Assembly (NCBI RefSeq): GCF_015330165.1
Contig: NZ_JADDXT010000002.1
Span: 2,445,646-2,509,645 of the forward strand
Direction of reading: 5' to 3'
DNA from: Zobellia roscoffensis
Lineage (GTDB): Bacteria > Bacteroidota > Bacteroidia > Flavobacteriales > Flavobacteriaceae
DNA length: 64,000 nucleotides
Position 1 is the stretch's first letter; each line of letters opens with the position of its first letter. The translations under genes were made by a program, and so were the position numbers. Below are positions 61,427-64,000 of the stretch, in pieces. The notes under the pieces were generated by a model. It saw nothing but the letters and a program-made list of their open reading frames with translations, had not been told where the DNA came from and ran no database searches.

Positions 61427-62035
61427 TTACAATAATTCAAAGGAAGCAGAAATTAAATATGCTCGCTTCTGTTCGGTATTTCCGTAGTACATAGATTCTG
61501 TGATTTTCTCTAAGTTGGTATCGCTAATATAAATAGCCTTACCTATTTTACGTCCAATTTTTTGAGCAATAGCAGTTGCTTTGGCCTTAGCATCGTCAAA
61601 AGCCAGTTTTGCATAATCTGCCATCTGCTTATCACTTAATTGAGCATTAAGATTAGTATCTGAACGCGTAACCCCAATAGCTTTTACATTAAGGAACTTT
61701 TGCATTTCTTCAAGAGATTTTGTTTTAAACTCAATCACAGTTCCTTCTTTCTCATAGCCTAAAAGGGCATAGTATAATGGTCTTTCTTTAAGTTGATTTA
61801 AATTTATACCGGCTTTTTCTAACTTTCCACGGTAACCAGATTTTACTTCTTCAAGACTCATGGTCTGAGCATCATAGTATACGTTCGTTAGGCTTACAAT
61901 CATTTTACTTGAGTATTCAGGCGAAATACTGTATTCGTGTGAGCCGTTTACGTTGATGTTGTTTTGAAAATTATTCTGTGCGAAAGTCATAAATGAAAAT
62001 GCTATTAATGTAATGCTTGTTATTAATTTTTTCAT
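61427..62035 (-). CDS. SIMPL-domain (DUF541) secreted protein
   Basis: 202 residues from the ATG at 62035, which opens a signal peptide (MKKLITSITLIAFSFMTFAQ); a longer frame upstream adds a poor N-terminus. The body (VNGSHEYSISPEYSSKMIVS ... AFDDAKAKATAIAQKIGRKI) is the SIMPL pattern. Periplasmic; related proteins are linked to stress or signalling, but no firm role is known. It lies 58 bp after the next gene on the minus strand. Confidence 0.83.
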   Translation of the reverse strand: MKKLITSITLIAFSFMTFAQNNFQNNINVNGSHEYSISPEYSSKMIVSLTNVYYDAQTMSLEEVKSGYRGKLEKAGINLNQLKERPLYYALLGYEKEGTVIEFKTKSLEEMQKFLNVKAIGVTRSDTNLNAQLSDKQMADYAKLAFDDAKAKATAIAQKIGRKIGKAIYISDTNLEKITESMYYGNTEQKRAYLISASFELL

Positions 62036-62093
62036 GATGTTATATTTAAGGTGTCTATGTTTTGAAAGGATAACGACTTTTAATAATAAAAAC

Positions 62094-62519
62094 TTATGCG
62101 ACTGAGAATAAAAATGAAGCTGCAATCATCCAGCTACCTACAGCTATCCCCAAAATCCCTAGTTTACCTTGTTTAGGTGCAATTTTAGCCCGTAATTCGT
62201 CAGCTTTGATACGTGCGGCTTGATTATTGGATAGGAATAATTTGTTTATTAAACCTGACCCCAACATAAAGCCCAGTCCCGCAGAAACTAAGTTGCCGGC
62301 AAGAAAGGTGACCCACCAAACAGGAGAGGAGGTTAGCCAACCTAGATTCAAGATGGCCGTAATAATACCCCATATGCCCCAAAAGCAGAATATAATACCA
62401 ATCCAACCTTGGTAAGGTTCTATTTTTTCTAAGAGTTCTTCGGCATTTGGCTTTTTGGATAATAATAAAGATGGCACGGCTACAATACTTAATAATACTA
62501 ATGCAATTCCCCAGATCAT
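62094..62519 (-). CDS. Small four-helix membrane protein with internal duplication
   Basis: 141 residues with four hydrophobic segments. The two halves share a motif: EKIEPYQGWIGI...GIWGI (about 31-52) and AKIAPKQGKLGI...GSWMI (about 111-132), suggesting duplication of a two-helix unit. Family not recognised. Same strand as the SIMPL gene and likely co-transcribed. Confidence 0.65.
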   Translation of the reverse strand: MIWGIALVLLSIVAVPSLLLSKKPNAEELLEKIEPYQGWIGIIFCFWGIWGIITAILNLGWLTSSPVWWVTFLAGNLVSAGLGFMLGSGLINKLFLSNNQAARIKADELRAKIAPKQGKLGILGIAVGSWMIAASFLFSVA

Positions 62520-62751
62520 AATTTTGTTTTTTAGGTTTGTATAAGGGTTAAAAATCTATGAGGCAAAGTTGAGGTAATGTGCCATATTAGAATTCCCTTG
62601 TAGTAGCTAAAATAGTATCCCTGAAAACAGGGTAAAGGTAAATCTCTTGGATTGTTAAGTTATTATTATTCGCTTTATAGAGCGTATATTACTACGGATA
62701 GAGTTATAAATAGCAGAGTGCAAATGTTATTTTCAGGAAAAATTTAAGAAT

Positions 62752-64000
62752 ATGAAAAAAACAGTACTACTCATATTAGTTGGTCTTGCGTTTATGGCAT
62801 GTAAGGAAACAAAAAATGTTTCAAAAGAAGAAAAAGAAGAATTGTCCAATAGCGGTTCTACTACCGTTGAAACGGCCATAGGTCCTTTAGAACTTGTAGC
62901 GCCTTTTTCATCTAAATCGGTTACCAAGGAAAGCAAAATAATAGATTGGCCCAAGGGCAAGACTCCAATAGCACCAGAAGGCTTTAATGTGTCTCGGTTT
63001 GCAGATGGACTAAAGCATCCTAGATGGACGTACATTGCGCCTAATAAAGACATATTTGTGGCGGAATCGGATACGAAAAATAGTGCGAATCAAATTACAC
63101 TACTTAGAGACTCCGATCAAGATGGTACGGTTGACGAGCGCCATATTTTTAAGGAGGGATTAAACCAGAACTTTGGAATGTTGGTTATAGATGATTTTTT
63201 CTATGTAGCCAATACAAATGGATTATATCGTTACCCGTACAAAGCAGGTCAGGAGAAATTAGAGGGTGATGGTGAAAAAATTGTAGAGCTATCGGCAAGT
63301 GGTTACAATAATCATTGGACACGAAATATTATCACGAACCAAGACCGCAATAAAATTTATATCTCCGTTGGCTCTGCAAGTAATGTGGGGGAACAAGGAA
63401 TGGAAAAGGAAGAACGCCGCGCAAATATTCTGGAGGTAAATTTAGACGGAACAGGAGAAATTATATATGCAGCTGGCTTAAGAAACCCGGTTGGTATGGA
63501 CTGGAACCCGGTTACGGGAGAGTTGTGGACTGCCGTAAACGAACGTGATAAAATAGGGAATAATCTAGTGCCCGATTATATTACAAGTGTAGAAAAGGGC
63601 GGTTGGTACGGTTGGCCATATAGCTATTATGGTAGTGTTAAAGACCCACGTTGGGAAGATGACCCGCACCAAGATATGGTAGATAAAGCTATTGTTCCAG
63701 ATGTGCCGGTCGGGAACCATACTGCGTCTTTAGGGCTGACTTTTTACGGAGCGGACCAATTCCCTTCAAAATATAAGAACGGAGCTTTTGTGGGTCAGCA
63801 CGGTTCATGGAATAGGGCGGTTTTTTCTGGCTATAAAGTAATTTTTGTGCCATTTGTAGATGGTAAACCACAACCACCAGAAGATTTTTTGAATGGTTTT
63901 ATAGCGGACGAAGAAGCGAGTGAGGTGTATGGAAGACCGGTATGTGTGGCAGTTGCAACAGATGGTGCGCTTCTGGTTAATGATGATGACGGTGGGATTA
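62752..64000 (+). CDS. PQQ-dependent sugar dehydrogenase-like lipoprotein, C-terminus outside window
   Basis: At least 416 residues and still open at the window edge. N-terminus MKKTVLLILVGLAFMACKET carries a lipobox (C17). The body has six-bladed-propeller signs of the sorbosone/glucose dehydrogenase family: FADGLKHPRWTYIAPNKDIF, SDQDGTVDERHIF, GLRNPVGMDWNP, GGWYGWPYSYYG. Probably oxidises sugars in the periplasm with PQQ; no PQQ genes are in view. A 230-bp AT-rich gap precedes it. Confidence 0.85.
   Translation, partial: MKKTVLLILVGLAFMACKETKNVSKEEKEELSNSGSTTVETAIGPLELVAPFSSKSVTKESKIIDWPKGKTPIAPEGFNVSRFADGLKHPRWTYIAPNKDIFVAESDTKNSANQITLLRDSDQDGTVDERHIFKEGLNQNFGMLVIDDFFYVANTNGLYRYPYKAGQEKLEGDGEKIVELSASGYNNHWTRNIITNQDRNKIYISVGSASNVGEQGMEKEERRANILEVNLDGTGEIIYAAGLRNPVGMDWNPVTGELWTAVNERDKIGNNLVPDYITSVEKGGWYGWPYSYYGSVKDPRWEDDPHQDMVDKAIVPDVPVGNHTASLGLTFYGADQFPSKYKNGAFVGQHGSWNRAVFSGYKVIFVPFVDGKPQPPEDFLNGFIADEEASEVYGRPVCVAVATDGALLVNDDDGGI

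Noticed and set aside
1318..63877. Many antisense or alternate-frame ORFs of 60-180 codons inside the listed genes
   Set aside because: They lie wholly within strong genes, have low-complexity or Cys/His/Ser-rich translations and no family motif, so they are shadows.
1..64000. CRISPR arrays, insertion sequences, prophage, tRNA or rRNA genes
   Set aside because: No repeat-spacer pattern, transposase, terminal repeats, phage genes or tRNA/rRNA sequence was seen anywhere; gene content is uniform in style, so no clear transferred island.

Overview
The window is chromosomal DNA of a free-living, probably marine, member of the Flavobacteriaceae (Bacteroidota). Evidence: low GC; promoters of the Bacteroidota type (TTG / TAnnTTTG) with few Shine-Dalgarno sites; a GldA gliding-motility ATPase; a type IX secretion (T9SS) sorting tail; GLPGLI, DUF5686 and carboxypeptidase-regulatory-like outer-membrane proteins; a split MetH; and a long-loop SAM-II and a Flavo-1-like RNA. 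The exact genus cannot be read from this sequence alone.

Layout. 1-2300: electron-transfer flavoprotein genes (etfB and the start of etfA) divergent from pyruvate dehydrogenase E1 beta, with a 26-bp perfect palindrome between them. 2.4-8.2 kb: DUF5686 outer-membrane protein, soluble pyrophosphatase and a membrane ion-pumping pyrophosphatase. 8.2-14.5 kb: TonB-like protein, App1-family phosphatase, deoxynucleoside kinase, and a GLPGLI/outer-membrane barrel pair. 14.5-22.3 kb: methionine block 1, with metK behind a SAM-II riboswitch and metY, a MetX-aspartokinase-homoserine dehydrogenase fusion and metZ behind a SAM-I riboswitch. 22.3-25.9 kb: secreted beta-helix protein with T9SS tail plus a lipoprotein. 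26-31.8 kb: small accessory block (AhpD-like protein, MFS pump, AraC regulator, DUF2306-like membrane protein, SDR, OsmC, and a secreted protein that looks like a dead low-molecular-weight phosphatase). 32.1-40 kb: Rrf2 regulator and assimilatory sulfate reduction genes. 40.1-45.5 kb: split metH behind a second SAM-I riboswitch, then metF preceded by the Flavo-1-like RNA. 45.5-49.7 kb: PagL-like, head-GIN, LACTB-like serine hydrolase, gldA. 49.9-54.1 kb: an aromatic amino-acid operon behind a Phe/Tyr leader-peptide attenuator. 54.1-64 kb: housekeeping genes (rsgA, dtd, mazG-like, aroA, queA, rlmN, polyprenyl synthase), two small envelope proteins and the start of a PQQ-type sugar dehydrogenase lipoprotein.

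How it fits together. Much of the window is a sulfur/one-carbon supply chain: sulfate to sulfide (cysD, cysN, cysH, sulfite reductase, siroheme methyltransferase, a flavin reductase), sulfide plus aspartate-derived homoserine to homocysteine (fusion protein, metY, metZ), homocysteine to methionine (metH1, metH2, metF), methionine to SAM (metK). Different parts appear to be controlled by different devices: SAM-II, two SAM-I aptamers, and (inferred) a cysteine-rich Rrf2 regulator acting on CTAY-N7-ATAGG operators seen three times. The aromatic operon is controlled by classical ribosome-mediated attenuation: a 23-codon leader with 8 Phe and 2 Tyr codons and mutually exclusive antiterminator and terminator.

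All functional calls rest on reading motifs by eye; no database search was run.
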